Part shown: positions 23,451 to 36,114 of the stretch, piece by piece | How positions within the stretch are numbered: the first letter of the stretch is position 1 | Layout: every line of letters starts with the position of its first letter | Source: Pomacea canaliculata | Taxonomy: Eukaryota > Mollusca > Gastropoda > Architaenioglossa > Ampullariidae | Reading direction: 5' to 3' | Assembly: GCF_003073045.1 (NCBI RefSeq) | Contig: NC_037603.1 | Location: forward strand, 13,646,192 to 13,710,191 | DNA: 64,000 nucleotides | Notes under the pieces: model-generated | The model's input: the letters and a program-made list of their open reading frames with translations, nothing else | Database searches by the model: none | What the model was told of the DNA's origin: nothing | Made by a program: the position numbers and the translations under genes

Positions 23451-24085
23451 ATTACAAAACAAACTAATTTATTAACTACGTAAAATAATGCAAGAGAAAC
23501 ATCTCATACGTCTCTAACACCTACATAAAAAAAAAAGATAAAATAAACAAACAAAAATAAATACAGTAAAACAGTTGCCCTGTGCACAGGCGAGATACAA
23601 AGTGATCACAAATAGGACACTCCACCCGCACGCACTGCGGGGTAGCAGGTCAAATGTCCGCTCAAGGTGTCCGCTGGGCGGCAGCCCGCCCTCTGGCCCT
23701 GCGTGCCACCCCAGCGCTGACCCCTACCTCCCTCTTCCTCTCCTCCAGCTGGCCCCCCTCACTCCTCTCGAAAGGGTTGACGATGTTGTTGACGTTTACA
23801 AACAGATGAGCGGCGATATACATCTTCCATCTCGCCATCTCCAGAAAAAATTCCCAGTCACCACCACTTAAGGTTTCTAGTCCGTCCTCACGACCGGAAC
23901 ACTAGCTGGAATTTCACTCCCGAAGACAGAGGTCTGCAATCCGCCGCCATCGAGATCCTTCACCTCTTTTTTCCCGCCAAAAACGTAAAATAAAACCTAC
24001 AAAATTGCGTCAGATTATGACGCAGCAACCCCCTCCTCCCCTCAGAACTAAGGCTCGGGCTAAGCCAGCATTCGACACGCGACTT

Positions 24086-24735
24086 ATGCAAGTCCGCATG
24101 TCCTTCATTAGTAGAGTGAGGCACGCGAATGTGCACAGAGAGCGAGAGACACACACACCCACTCATCCACATGCTCAAATTTAAATGCGGAAGTACACAT
24201 AAGAATACAGATACAAGGATGGACAAGAGAGTTACCTACACACGCCCGCCACAACATCCATCCACACACACACACTTTTCTCACGAACTCACCTACTGAC
24301 AGTTGCGGACTCACACACACGGATGTAGCTCCCCCTGAGTTGTTTTTCTCATCAGCTGTGCTCTACGGTAATCATACCACTTCAACTCCGCTTCCTTCCT
24401 CCCCTACTTTGCCCGCTAACAGCTATTTGCATTGGCTAGATTGGACACCTCGGTAGTAAGTACAAACTTTTCAATCCATTCTAGCAAACGACCGTCGTTT
24501 ATCTTATCATACCTGCATTTAATAAATATCCTACTGATCAGTCATTTTTTATAAGTACTTTGAAAAAGTCTTCAGTTGTTTGTAACTGTTTTATTGGGAT
24601 TCCATCTAAACCAAATTAATTTTTTTAAACTGTTAAAACGTTTTAAAGGAAGAGAATTTTTCTTCTAAGCAAAACATGATAATTCTAGGACTAATTCAAA
24701 CTTTTGCCTTTAAAAGATCCCCCCAGTCAACAAAC
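24086..24735 (+). promoter_or_regulatory. 5' region of copy C
   Basis: Direct paralogue of 10362-11020, with the same GTTGTTTTTCTCATCAGCTG block and leader-exon end (24455, before GTAAGT). The acceptor before the coding exon is probably the AG ending at 24726. The shared region suggests that B and C are controlled in the same way. Confidence 0.5.
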
Positions 24736-27700
24736 ATGGGCCTCCTGTACAGTCTGGCTTTCCCAAAGCAGGATGAGAAGGAGAAACCGAATCCACTCAT
24801 CATTGATGTGGAAGAAGTTCTGGCAGAAGCTGCCTGGGACATGTACATCCACGCCTATGGCCCGTGCGTCTTCAACTGTCAAACAGGAATAATTCTGTGG
24901 GGGGAATGGGGTTCACTTAGTCAACCTAGATAGTAGGGACAAGGAAATCCAGGTCACAGGTCAGCGTGAATGTAGAATACATCAAAAACGCCGCAACTGA
25001 TGGACATTGAGCAGTTTAAGTTGCTGTTACATAACATTATTGTTCTTGCAATAAGTGATCCAATAGCTTCACTAAACAGCATTTTTTGGGGCCCATGATA
25101 AATGTAATTATATTTTAAATGATTAAAACTGTTCAAGTAAATCTGCCCGTTTCAGTTTCCGCAGGAAGTTTATCAAGAGGGAGAACTTCACCATAGAGGT
25201 TCCAATGAACTACTACCACTTTGAACAAGGGCCACCCAAAATAACAGTGAGGCACGTAGGACAAACACGACACAATCTGAGTGTGAGCAGCCATCACTAG
25301 TTTAGTCATCCAGAGATCAGTCAAAATGTTCAGTATATTCAGGATAAGCAGATTTTAAAATGTAACAACTTTTTCGTGTGTAGATTAACCATAAATAGCA
25401 ATTTTTTTATAAACTGTGTTCATCAGTAAACAGTAGCAGTTGTTGTTGCTGACGTTGGTGGCTTCGTCATTGTTTTCAGCATTGTCATTATCGTCGTCAG
25501 CATTGCTGTTACCATCGGGATCATCATTGACCTAATTATATTTTAAGTTGTCTTCGTCTTCGTCATCCTCGTCATCGTAATTGTCATCGATGTCATTGTT
25601 GTTATTCTCAGACAGACACAGATGGCGCACGACAAGCCGTCCAAGAAGGGAGAGGGGTACCGGAAATGATCGGCCTGGAGACGAGGTTCAACAACGACAC
25701 GGAAACCGAGCAGAAGTACAACTTCAACTTCCAGAAGGAGAGGTCAGCGTCTGTCGAGGTCACCTACCACCGAGGATTCTCCATCGGTGGCAAAGCTAAT
25801 TTTGCTCTCGGGGTCCCCAAAGTTACTGGGGAGGGTAAAGTTGGCATCGACATTGAAACTCATGTGAAGGTAAGCTGCCTCCGAGTTTTTTTATTCTTTC
25901 TTCTTTTTTTCTCTCGGTTGTCTCGCAAATAAAAGACCTCTCTTAACTTCTTTGTTTGTTACCTACATATTTCACTGCCTCTGTCTCCAGCCCACATGCA
26001 CACACACACACACAATGTAATTTGTTTAAGACAATAAAACACGTGACCAAGAAGTAGTAATGTCTTTAACGGACTAATTTTGTGTGAAATGTGTTTCTCA
26101 TGATTAAGTAAAGTTCATCTAAGCAGACAGCTTCTTCAAATGTAACCCTGAACGGTTTTTCTTGAGAAACAGGCTCACTATGCACAGAAAGAGGTCAAGG
26201 AAACAAATGACAGAGCTGCACTTTATTATTTTAATATGTAAATTCTTCATCCAACGGAAGAGCTGTGTTCATTTGCTAATTAAGCGTACTGTGTACAAAT
26301 GTCACATTTTCTTGCGCATGGTGTTTGTTTTTGTTGTTTTTTTTTTTTGTTTGTTTTTTTTGGTTGTTGTTTTTGTTTTTTTTGGGTTTTTTGGGGTTTT
26401 TTTTGGGGGGGGTTGGTTTTTTTTTTTTTTTTTGGAAGAATCTCGAGAATACAAGTGTATTTATCTAGATTCGCACCGAGTTTACACAATCCTCAACAAA
26501 TTTTACAGCCTTTAGTCTTTTTAAATTAACTTCACAACGACCGAAAGGTCACGAGTGTACCTTTACTTTCATGAATTAACAAAGGCTAATTAACTGACTT
26601 CTTCGCGATTGTCATCTGGATGGCAGCTGGCGAGGTGAAGTGTATTTTTCCTCAAATCTTCACTGGAATGTTTCGCAGGTTACCAAGATAACGGGCGAAA
26701 GACACGAGGAGAGAGTGACGACCTCTGCGACAAGCGAGATAACTGTGGCTCCCCACAGCCACTACACCGCCACCGTCGTCATGGAGGAGCGATCGATGGT
26801 TGCTGACTTTGAGGTAATGTCCCAGGAGACAACAAGATGCTGTCAGACAAAGATATTTACAGTGTGTCACACCTTTCTATGCAACTAACAACAATTCTGT
26901 TTTGTCTGTGGTCATCATTCCAGATGTCAGACAGTTAGCTACCTCTACGATATTAGCAGCAACAGAAGCGGAATACCCGACACAAACAGTCAGTTATGAA
27001 ACAAAACAAAAAAAGATAAAGAATATGTAACAGTGTCCAGATATTTAACATCCATCAGCTAATACCTTCTAACCTTTTCAGCCAGCAAGACAGATTTTCA
27101 TTTAGAAAAAGATTACAAAACATTAACGAGGCCAAACTCAGACGCAGTCTTGTCTGCTTCTAATCTTCTGTGACCTGTTTATTCTCTTTTACTGCTGTTA
27201 ACCCTTTTGTATGTGTGTGTATTGTCCCCAGATCCCTGTGACCATGACCCTGCCGGCAAAGCGAGGTCTCGTCTACATCAAGATGAAGGAGACTGGCGAA
27301 GTGGTTTATGTCCAAAACGTCACCAACTTGCCCTTCTACTTCCTCAAATTTCAGGATGTCCAAATTCTCAACGCCAATGGCGAGGTCATCGATAAAACTA
27401 AAGAGCTTAATGCCCAATGCAAGGATATTCGTTTCAAAATCGCTGGGATCGTGAACGGTGTTCAGCTCTCTAGCCACTGCATCAACCTCAGACAGACAGG
27501 CGTGGTCACTGCAGACAGCAATCCTGTTGCGGTTTCTCCCAAAGTAAGTTCCCGAGAGCCTAAAGGCAAAGCCTTGCTGACTGCTTCGAAACCGTCAGGC
27601 GGAAGTGGGGCCACCACCACGGATGTGGCAAGCAGCAGCAGTGCGCAGGACCCGGTGCGCAGCCAGGGTGTGGGGGACCGGATCCTCCAGGTGGCGCCCA

Positions 27701-27801
27701 GTTCAGACGCTTCAGCAATGGAAGGCGTTCAGCAGGCCATTGTCCAGCAGGCCAAAGACAGTGGTGCCGTGCATGTTCCTGGACGATGGTTAGAATTCTA
27801 G
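24736..27801 (+). CDS. aerolysin-like (ETX/MTX2-type) pore-forming protein, copy C
   Basis: Five coding exons: 24736-24863, 25156-25282, 25612-25869, 26679-26813 and 27232-27801. They sum to 1218 nt, 405 residues, with the same phases as B. The product is close to B throughout: MGLLYSLAFPKQDEKE at the start, VPEMIGLETRFNNDTETEQ in exon 3, the SEITVAPHSHYTATV block in exon 4, and IPVTMTLPAKRGLVYI in exon 5. Differences from B cluster in the middle of exon 5 (for example LKFQDVQILNANGEV), which could bear on target or partner choice. No signal peptide is present. Intron 3 carries a long G/T-rich tract (26330-26434). The poly(A) signal is probably at 28463, about 440 bp from that of S2 on the other strand. 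Pore formation is the family's role; the target is unknown. Confidence 0.85.
26330..26434 (+). repeat. T/G-rich tract in intron 3 of copy C
   Basis: Alternating T runs and G runs with few other bases. The same intron in copy B is much shorter and lacks it. Frames rich in Phe/Gly or Lys/Gln across it are artefacts. Confidence 0.85.
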
Positions 27802-28462
27802 TTTTGACCAGAAAATATGGCATTGCTCGGCTAACATTTTTAAACGCAGCTATTTGCTTCGTACATGAAGTCAAAAAATGTAACATTGGGTCGCAACATG
27901 TAATATTTTGTAAACAATATGTAACGACCTATAGCACGATCTCTCTATTATGTTATTAGTGGTGTAGGATTCCAACACTGCCAAAACTTTCATAATGCTT
28001 TGGTGCCAATTTGAATCAACTTTACTCCAAATAATTCATGTGACTGTATGCGTGCGTGTGCTTTTGGTGGACAGATTTTTTTATAGGTAACACTGTCTCT
28101 TCAGGATTAGTCGAACTTGATATTGTGGAGTGATAGTGTGTCTGGCATACAACTCAGTATAATTGTGTTGTTTTGGCATTTTTTTTTTCAAATGAGAAAC
28201 ACAGTTTCGTTTATGTTGCCTTGACTATAAACTTAATTGGGAAATTATTGGTCGTAGCACAGTATAGAAGTATTTAATAATTTATGTCTTTAAGTTTTTA
28301 AAATTTTGCATACATATAAATGTATATACTTGATAAAAAAAGCAATGTTTTTTTGTACTTAAAGAACCTCACCTCATTATCTTCATTATCCTTTGTTAGA
28401 TTAAGATTAACCATTGTACAGTATTTTTGAATATTCTTTTGGGCCTGGGGTCAGGACTTTTA

Positions 28463-28468
28463 AATAAA
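28463..28468 (+). terminator. likely poly(A) signal for copy C
   Basis: AATAAA in the conserved block TTTAAATAAAGATCAAC, matching the one after copy B. Confidence 0.5.
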
Positions 28469-29678
28469 GATCAACATTGTTTTTATAGTTTAAATACCGT
28501 TTTGTGTGTGTGTGCGCGCGTGTGTCTGTGCGCGCAAGCGCAGATGAGTGCGTGTGTATATGCGTGCGCAGCGTGCGTATGTTTTGTGTTCTCTGCTTAT
28601 TTGTTGGGTGAATAAGTTGGGTTGGAGGTGTATGCCATGCTGGCTAATTGCTTTCAGCCTTAGTGCTATATTAAAAGTGTTTTAGTATTAAAATATTAAC
28701 AGCATCAGGACTAAAGTTATCTCTTGTACTTTGGAGGAAGAGTTATTTTTCTCTGCGTACCCCCTGGCACAGCCTGAGGAAAGTCACGTGATCTAAATCC
28801 CTGTCGACTGCATCACAACATTATTCCTGAAGTAACTTAAACACTCAATTCTCTTATACTGCTGCCAAGCACTGTAGTGAAGTAAAATGTGAAAAAAAAC
28901 ATTCCAGCTTTATTACATGTAGAAAATATAAAAAAAGAAAAAAAGTTGTTTACAACGCCTGTGATAGAGAAAACTTATCTAAAACTTTTGGACACACCAT
29001 TTCTACTCTGTCAGAGAGGTTGATGAAACCACGAAGCAGCCTCATCACCTGGCCTCTCCCAGTCATTTAAGCCAGCGTGGAGCATGAACAGAGTGACACC
29101 TACCTCATTAGTTTCAAAATCAAATCAAGACATGAGCTAAAACAATTTAAGATACGGAAAAGGCATTCGACGTCAGCAGTTTACGGAAATACAGCCTAGT
29201 ACATTTCAAACACTGTGACATTATCACCTTGGGAGTTCAAATATGGAGGCTTGTTCACTTCAGGTACAGCCAGCTGGGATCTTATTACCTATTGTAGGTC
29301 AGTGGGTGGGAGAGGTACACGCTTATGTTGCCGTGTTGTCGGGGGAGCTAATAATAACTGATCACCATGTATAATAAGGATAATAAGCTGTACTTTTTTA
29401 AAAAAAAAGGTAAAGAATATTTAAAATTCAAATTACTAGACTTACAAATTACTAAAATACTAAAACAACAGATTCACTTTTATTGTTGTATGATGTCGCA
29501 GTGCTCACTAGCAATGAAAACCGCATGGCTTAAAGAGTGGCGTCCCTTAATAACATAGTTGTTCCCCTTTGCATAACGCAATCGTTGTGTGCAAAGTATA
29601 GGACATCCAAAACCATACTAACTACATATATATATATACATTTGCACTGGTGTTCATTAAAGTGAATGTCTATGTTTA

Positions 29679-32380
29679 TCAGAAATACTGATCAAGATTT
29701 CCGTTGTTCGCTCGAAACCTTATCCTTGCTCGTCTCCCTTCGATCGTTAAGTCGCCCTGCAAAAAAGAGAGAACAAAATAATTGTTTCAGCGCTTATTTG
29801 ACCGACATTGGTAGAAATTTGTTTGGGTCCTTTTCTGAATAGAAGCACTAAATATTGCATGCACAAATATCAAAGTTACTTCTTATCAGCTTAATGATTT
29901 AAGGAACTTATGTGAGAGTCTACTGTAGCAAGTTATCTCCCCTACCATTAGCAGTTGACTTATTTAACATAACTTACCTCCCCAAGTTGGCTTCTAAGAT
30001 CGTCAGGCACTGGCTGGCTTTGGTACATAACCTGATTGGCTCCAATGATGCGGTAGACATTCCCACTACAAAGAAAGACGTAAATTCACTTACATATTTT
30101 GTGTAAAAGTTAAAACTCGGGGTCATAATTTATATAAATGTTTTTAATGCATATAAAACATAGGAAAAGGAAGAAGTACTGGTAGTAAAAGAAGCAGTTG
30201 AGAAAGAGAGACAGTATGTGTGTGTGCACATAATCTTTTTAATATCTAAAGGCCTTCAAGCCATAACTTGCCATAGGAGGAGGCTGAAGAAGGATGGAAC
30301 TAGAGTATCCCACGAGAACCCCAAAACCTACCACTAAGCTCAGGTCTCACAATCAGTAACAATACGCTTGTGCCCCAACATGAGATCTGAACAGAGAGCC
30401 TTATAACTTTTGTGACAGTACAGCTTCAGGATTTGCTGAAATGTGCTTTAAAGTTACCTCCATCCTCCCGTGCTGTCGCCAGGGAAGTCTGTAGTACTTC
30501 TTGTTACGACAACAACTCTCCCCTCTCGCACTCCAGTTTGAACTAAAAAAAACAACATGAAGCTAATGATATAATATACCTCAATGTCGACTTCGTTCTA
30601 TGAACGCTTAATCAATTAAGTAAAAGGCAACAAAAGCAGAGACTGGCGCCCTTATTTGCATGTCAGTGGATCACTTACAGTTCACAGCCTCAAGGCCCTT
30701 CAACCAGGTTCTCTGGTTTTTGATATTTTAGGTTATTAGAGTAACATTGATGCGATACACTTACAAATTTTCTGAAGAACTTTTTACATTTGCCGTCAGG
30801 GAAGGTGTAAACTCAATTTATTTGATCAGTCGTTGGGATAACTGATAGAAAGGTTTCTACAGAATTTTTGACTTACAGGCTACCAGATCTGAAAATAAAT
30901 GAAATCGGTTGTTTTTATTTGATTTAACTTACCCAATTCTCTCTGATTACTTGATCGGCTGCAAAGACCACCCATTTCATCTGAAACAAATTTCGTCGAA
31001 ACATAATATTTGCAAGTAAACATAAAGTAACAACAAATATAAATTACTGTCTAATTATAATACTAATACTAATAATACTGTCTGCACTTAATAACATAGA
31101 AACTTAGTGATTTGAACAGATCAAATAATATCTTCCTGTATATGAAAAGTATCGACATCGAATGAAAATACCAAAACATAGTACACAGCACATGATTGTT
31201 AAACAGAACAATGAGTTCATACAGAGGGAAATTATCTATATATAGCAGGGATGGGGGAAACCAAATACAGTTCACAATATCATTTCATGAATCCGGCCCG
31301 CCAATACAATCGCAGATTGCAGTTGATGTATGAGCTTGTTCATAGCAACTGAAATTTATTTTAAGTGAATAATCATAATAATGTAGTAAATTTTGAGGGA
31401 CAAGCGAGAAACCTCCATTAGGGAAAAGGACACGTATGCTTCTCTGTTGATACGTGATGCGTTTTTCGACCAAGTCCGCTCATACAATGAAAACCGAACG
31501 ACTATATTGCTGTGCACCCTAGTGTTGAGTTCAGCCTAGAAGTGTCCAGCATTACCTTTTCATGAATTTCCAAAGGATGAATAAATGTAAAAACTAGTTT
31601 GGTTGATGTGTTTATTTGTGTATGTGCAAGCATGTGAGTGTGTGGACATTTTGTAAATGCCATGAACTCCCCCAGGCATCTCTAAGTATGATGAAATAAA
31701 ACGTGCGACTCGGTCTTCTTAACCTTAACTCATGAAAACTACATCACGTGACATCTTAGTGGATTAAAATCCAGACAGACATTAGGTGCAAACAGGAAAA
31801 CATCGGTTTATATCCCTCGACAAACGATTTCTCTAATACAGAAGAATCAACACGCTCTCTAGTTAAATGAATAGCAACAAATATATTCTAATATAATAAA
31901 CAACAATAGTTCACATTAATTTTTCTCAAAATCTTTCCTAAAATATTGAATCCTTGTTTCCACTTTCCGGTTTTTTTTTCACTAAAATGGTATTCGATAA
32001 TATCATACACATGCTAAATTGGAAACAGGTTAATGCACAACATACACACATGACATAGCCATATAACAAATCCAAATAAAAGCCATCTCTCAACAAACTA
32101 CGGCTAAGGAAATTTTATGAGTAGAAAGCTTGTTTATTAATAGAAGAAGTCTCTACAATTCTTCTAATCACCGATTAATTTTTATAATATATTAATAAAT
32201 ATATTATATATAATTTTTGAGGTGGGTTGTGATCAAATCCAAAACAAAGTACTCACCCAGTCGATCCTCAACTGCTACAAAAGTGTCCAACTTCCAGTCA
32301 CAGGTTGCTGTCCCCGAAAAAGCTGCGTCGAAATGACAAGTCTTTCCTTCCAACAGCTCGTAAGTACACCGACTCCTCAT
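29679..32380 (-). CDS. S2, small convergent gene of unrecognised family
   Basis: Five coding exons read on the minus strand: 32380-32257, 30980-30933, 30542-30458, 30065-29978 and 29756-29679. They sum to 423 nt, 140 residues, with phases 1, 1, 2, 0. All borders are GT..AG. Exon 1 starts MRSRCTYELLEGKTCHFDAA, exon 2 contains MGGLCSRSSNQREL, exon 3 TGVREGRVVVVTRSTTDF, exon 4 GNVYRIIGANQVMYQSQPVP, and exon 5 GDLTIEGRRARIRF and ends QYF. No signal peptide or membrane segment is present. The strand-like alternation suggests a small beta-rich protein. I do not recognise the family. Orthologous exon structure in S3 and S4, despite strong divergence from S4, argues for a real gene. It lies tail to tail with pore-former C. 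A tandem upstream module (33.0-33.5 kb) probably drives it. Confidence 0.8.
30243..30450 (-). repeat. SINE-like element in intron 3 of S2
   Basis: The same insertion as in S1 (15395-15590) and S3 (36697-36905), inherited through duplication. Confidence 0.5.
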
Positions 32381-33004
32381 TGCGAAGACCAATCAAGTGT
32401 CTTATGTTCGGAAAATTTCTCCAAAATGGCGTAGCTACGTGCGACGATTGTTGTTTTCAGAAACGTTTAGCCAATCAAATCTGTCCTTGCATTTCAGTGA
32501 CAAAAAATTATATTAGAACACAGTATTTCATTGGTTGAAACTCTATGGCCTGTGCCTCAGGATAAGCAGACTTCCACCCAAAGAACTGCGCCTACTCTGT
32601 TGAAGAAATGAAACACTTATGCTGGGTGGTCGGCAGTCCGGTTTCATCTCACTCAAACTCCGCCCAAAACGATATTTGGATTGATGACTGACGTGTGTCA
32701 CTCATTCATTTTCTTCAGTTCCAGTCTAGGGTAGGACACAGAGTTACAGCTGGTCTTGTCACACCATTAACATATATATATGTCCATTTATGAAAACTTT
32801 TTATCCCCTCGCAAAGCGTGTCGGGCTTGCCTCAGTTGTGTGAAAAACACTGTAGAACTGTTATTAATTATTTAAGTAATTATTATTATATCTAAAACAC
32901 ACAAGTATTATTGCAGGGTTTCCTCTTCCAGATAATCCTTCTCAACTGTATGTCTCCAGTTATCGTCACTATGTGAAGACCGTAACTGAGGTCAGATGGG
33001 CCAT

Positions 33005-33480
33005 CACCAACTACTATTCTTAGAATCCACGATTTTCATAGTCATCTGCAATAATTAAGCGTCCACGTGACAAAAATTACGTGGACAGTCCCACACATGT
33101 GATTGTTTTGTTGCCAGCAACCACCCAAACAGCTAGGTCCTGGACAGGTTGAACCATATCGGTAAAACCAAAGCTGATGGCAGGGAAGACCTGGAGCTTA
33201 TATCTAATGCTGACCGAATCGCTCAGGTGTGATTTGTTTTTCATGCTCCCGCGAGTTCTTAGAATCCATGATTTTCTTAGTCATCTGCAAAAATTGTTCG
33301 TCCACGTGACAAAAATTACGTGGACAGTTTCACACATGTGATTGCCTTGTTACCAGCAAGGTCCTGGACAGGTTGAACCATATCGGTAAAACCAAAGCTG
33401 ATGTCAGGGAAGACCTGGAGCTTATATCTGATGCTGACCGAATCACTCAGGTGTGATTTGTTTTTACAGATTCATGCTCC
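33005..33480 (-). promoter_or_regulatory. doubled upstream module of S2
   Basis: Two direct copies (about 33005-33235 and 33250-33480). Reading toward S2, each has a TATA-like ATATAAG (rc at 33197-33202 and 33421-33426), an ATCAGCTTTGGTTTTACCGA block about 25-50 nt on, and a perfect inverted repeat with arms GTCCACGT and ACGTGGAC separated by 10 nt (33061-33086 and 33300-33325). The arms contain E-box-type CACGTG or ACGTGG. If transcription starts at the TATA-like box, the inverted repeat would lie in the leader RNA as an 8-bp hairpin. Otherwise it is a paired binding site. A weaker third copy lies near 34115-34180. Confidence 0.6.
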
Positions 33481-36114
33481 TGCTAGTTCTTAGAATCGAT
33501 TAGACTTTGTCATGTCCTATGATAATTTTAAAGAGGACGAATAGGTCTGAAATTTCCGTTTCTTTGCAGGTGGAGACACGTATCTGTTTGTGTGATAGAC
33601 TAAAGAAAAGAATTTTGTCCAAATATTATCTTTGTTCTTTGATGCTTTTCTATGGATACAAGACGAAGATGACATAATTGTTTGTTTAATCGGGAAATTA
33701 TGAGTCAAAAGTTTTGTTAAAGGAGTATATTGAAGCCTCGCCAATGGGTTTCACTAGGAGATGTGTTAACGCATTTTTCTCTCTCTCATTGCTGTCGATG
33801 GTGGAATACCTCATTTATCGGACTGTAAATACAAAAAAAAGGATGATATGAAAATAAATCTGAATACAGGTCAGTCGTTGGTCAAATTGTTCCTTGTAGA
33901 AATAATTTCATACTACTAAAGTTGGACTTAAGTTTATTGACTTAACTTTCAAAACTTGCAGATGGCTTGTCTGCGAGGTCTTTAAAACGAGTCTTTTCGT
34001 CATTGTCTTAATTTGAAAGTCGAGTATTCAGACACAGCTTATATGGTCCCTCCCCAATTTAACCATTTTCCAGCGAAGGAAAACATGTTCGTAGCCATGC
34101 CACAAGTTCCTGACTGATATCGGTAAAACCAGAACTGCTGTCAGTGAATAAAATAAGGCTGACATCATTTGCTTACTTCAGGCCCTTCAGTTGCTCTGGC
34201 ACACGTGGTGGTTTCTGGGAGGGGTGTTGGGGAGTGGGAGAAGCCAGGAGTTGAGGTGCATGAGTTATCTCAAGTTGTTTTATTTTCGATCCCTACCATT
34301 CAACGGCAGTTCGTATCCTAAGACCTTGGCTATGAACCGAAAGTACTGAATTCTAGATAACCGTCCGGTCTTCGACGTCCATGTAGAAGACACTGCCTTG
34401 GTAATCCATGCCTCTGATGTAGCTCCATTGGTACAGCTTCAAGAGGACATGTCATCACATGTAAATACAAGTGGAAGATATATTTTATTTTAAGTATAGG
34501 ATTAGTGGAACTTGATATTGTGGACTGTGTCTGGCATAGAACTCAGTGTAATTGTGGTTGTTTTTTTTTTTTCTAATGAGGATTACAGTTTCGTTTTGTT
34601 TCCTTGACTAAGCTTAACTGGGAAATAATTGCTTGAATACGTTGAGTATTAGCACAGTATCGACGTATGGAAGGGTTTATGTCTCTAAGTTTCTAAAATT
34701 TTACACATATATATACTGGACAAAGTCCATGTTTTTTTGTACTTAAATCACCACACATTATCTTCATTATAATTTGTTAGATTAAGATTAACCATTGTAG
34801 TATATTTTTGAATATTCTTTTGGGTCTGGGGATCAGAACTTTTAAAATAAAGATAAACGATGTTTTTATAGTTTAAAGTCCGATGTGTATGTGTGTGTGT
34901 GCGTAGTAGTAGTAGTAGTAACAGCATCAGCACTGAAGTTATCTGTTATACTTTGGAGGAAGAGTTATTTTTCTCTGTGCACCTACTGGCACAATCTGAG
35001 GAAAGTCACGTGATCTAAATCCATGTAGACTTCATCACAACATTATTCCTGAAGTAGCTTAAACACTCAAGTCTCTTATACTGCTGCCAAGCATTGTAGT
35101 GAAGTAAAATGTGAAAAAACATGCCAGCTTTATTACATGTAGACAACATAAAAAAGGGCAAAAGTTGTTTACAACACCTGTTGATCCTCCTGTAAGGAGA
35201 GGTTGATGTTACTTTCACTGATTATCTGACAGTACCAGTCTGCATTTAAGAAAATCACTCAAAATTTGAACTGAAACCATTAGCCAGATTTGCTATTATA
35301 TGACTTTTAAAATAAATTTCCATTGCTTCCTGACTGTTACATTTGCAATACGTTACAGCCGGATCAATTTAATATTTTTATGTGTAGATATATATACGCT
35401 GATAAAAACATAAATGGGTTGTGATAGAGAGAACTTATCTAAAACTGTTGGACACACCCTTTCTACTTTATCAGAGAGGTTGATGAAACCACGACGCAGC
35501 CTCATCACCTGGCCTCTCCCAGAGTCATTTAAGCCAGCGTGGAGCATGAACAGAGTGACACCTACCTCATTAGTTTCAAATCAAATCAAGACATGAGCTA
35601 AAACAATTTAAGATACGGAAAAGGCATTCGACGTTGGCAGTTTACGGAAATACAGCCTAGTACATTTCAAACACTGTGACATTATTACCTTGGGAGTTCA
35701 AATATGGAGGCTAGTTGACTTCAGGTACAGCCAGCTGGGATCTATTCATTTATTGTAGGTCAGTGGGTGGGAGAGGTACACGCTTTTGTTGCCGTGTTGT
35801 TGGGGGAGCTAATAATAACTGATCACCATGGTAAGGATAACAAGCTGCACTTTTTTTAAAAAAAAGGTAAAGAATGTTGTAAATTCAAATTACTAGACTT
35901 ACAAATTACTAAAATACTAAAACAACAGATTCACTTTCATTGTTGCATGATGTCGCAGTGCTAACTAGCAATGAAAACAGCATGGCTGAAAGAGTGGCGT
36001 CCCTTAATAACATAGTTGTTCCCCTTTGCATAACGCAATCGTTTTGTGCAAAGGAGGGCATCCGAAACCATACTAACTACATGTATATACATTTGCACTG
36101 GTGAATTTCTTTGT

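Larger units (their letters stand above)
17605..24085. other. gene-poor, microsatellite-rich stretch
   Basis: No host gene was supported. The stretch holds the S1 upstream module, T tracts near 19012-19036 and 19090-19125, a (GGT)n run at 19885-19980, a (CCT)n-(ATC)n compound run at 20680-20769, an (AAAAT)n run near 20866-20900, a local duplication near 20.1-20.5 kb, a LINE-like fragment near 21.5 kb, a tRNA-like fragment near 23.3-23.45 kb, and a GC-rich block near 23.6-23.9 kb with no recognised product. Confidence 0.6.
28098..34497. repeat. tandem unit I, copy 1 (contains S2)
   Basis: This stretch of about 6.4 kb begins in the 3' flank of copy C at AGGATTAGTCGAACTTGATA and ends at TTAAGTATAGG. 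It is followed directly by a second copy (34499-41050). Order and orientation agree throughout: 3' flank, S gene, doubled upstream module, CACGTGGTGGTTTCTGGGAG block. Offsets drift from about 6.40 to 6.54 kb through indels. Confidence 0.85.

Noticed and set aside
23575-23871. GC-rich block with an open frame of 98 residues, and an antisense frame starting MARWKMYIAAHLFV
   Set aside because: No recognised domain, no second copy in the window and no splice context. Base composition alone can explain the open frames.
26280-26529. Phe/Gly-rich and Lys/Gln-rich frames
   Set aside because: They come from the T/G tract in intron 3 of copy C.
31285-31473. Frame containing LFPNGGFSLVPQNLL, conserved at 37580-37876
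   Set aside because: Conservation reflects the tandem duplication. The start differs between copies, it lies within intron 1 of S2 and S3, and it is absent from the S4 intron.
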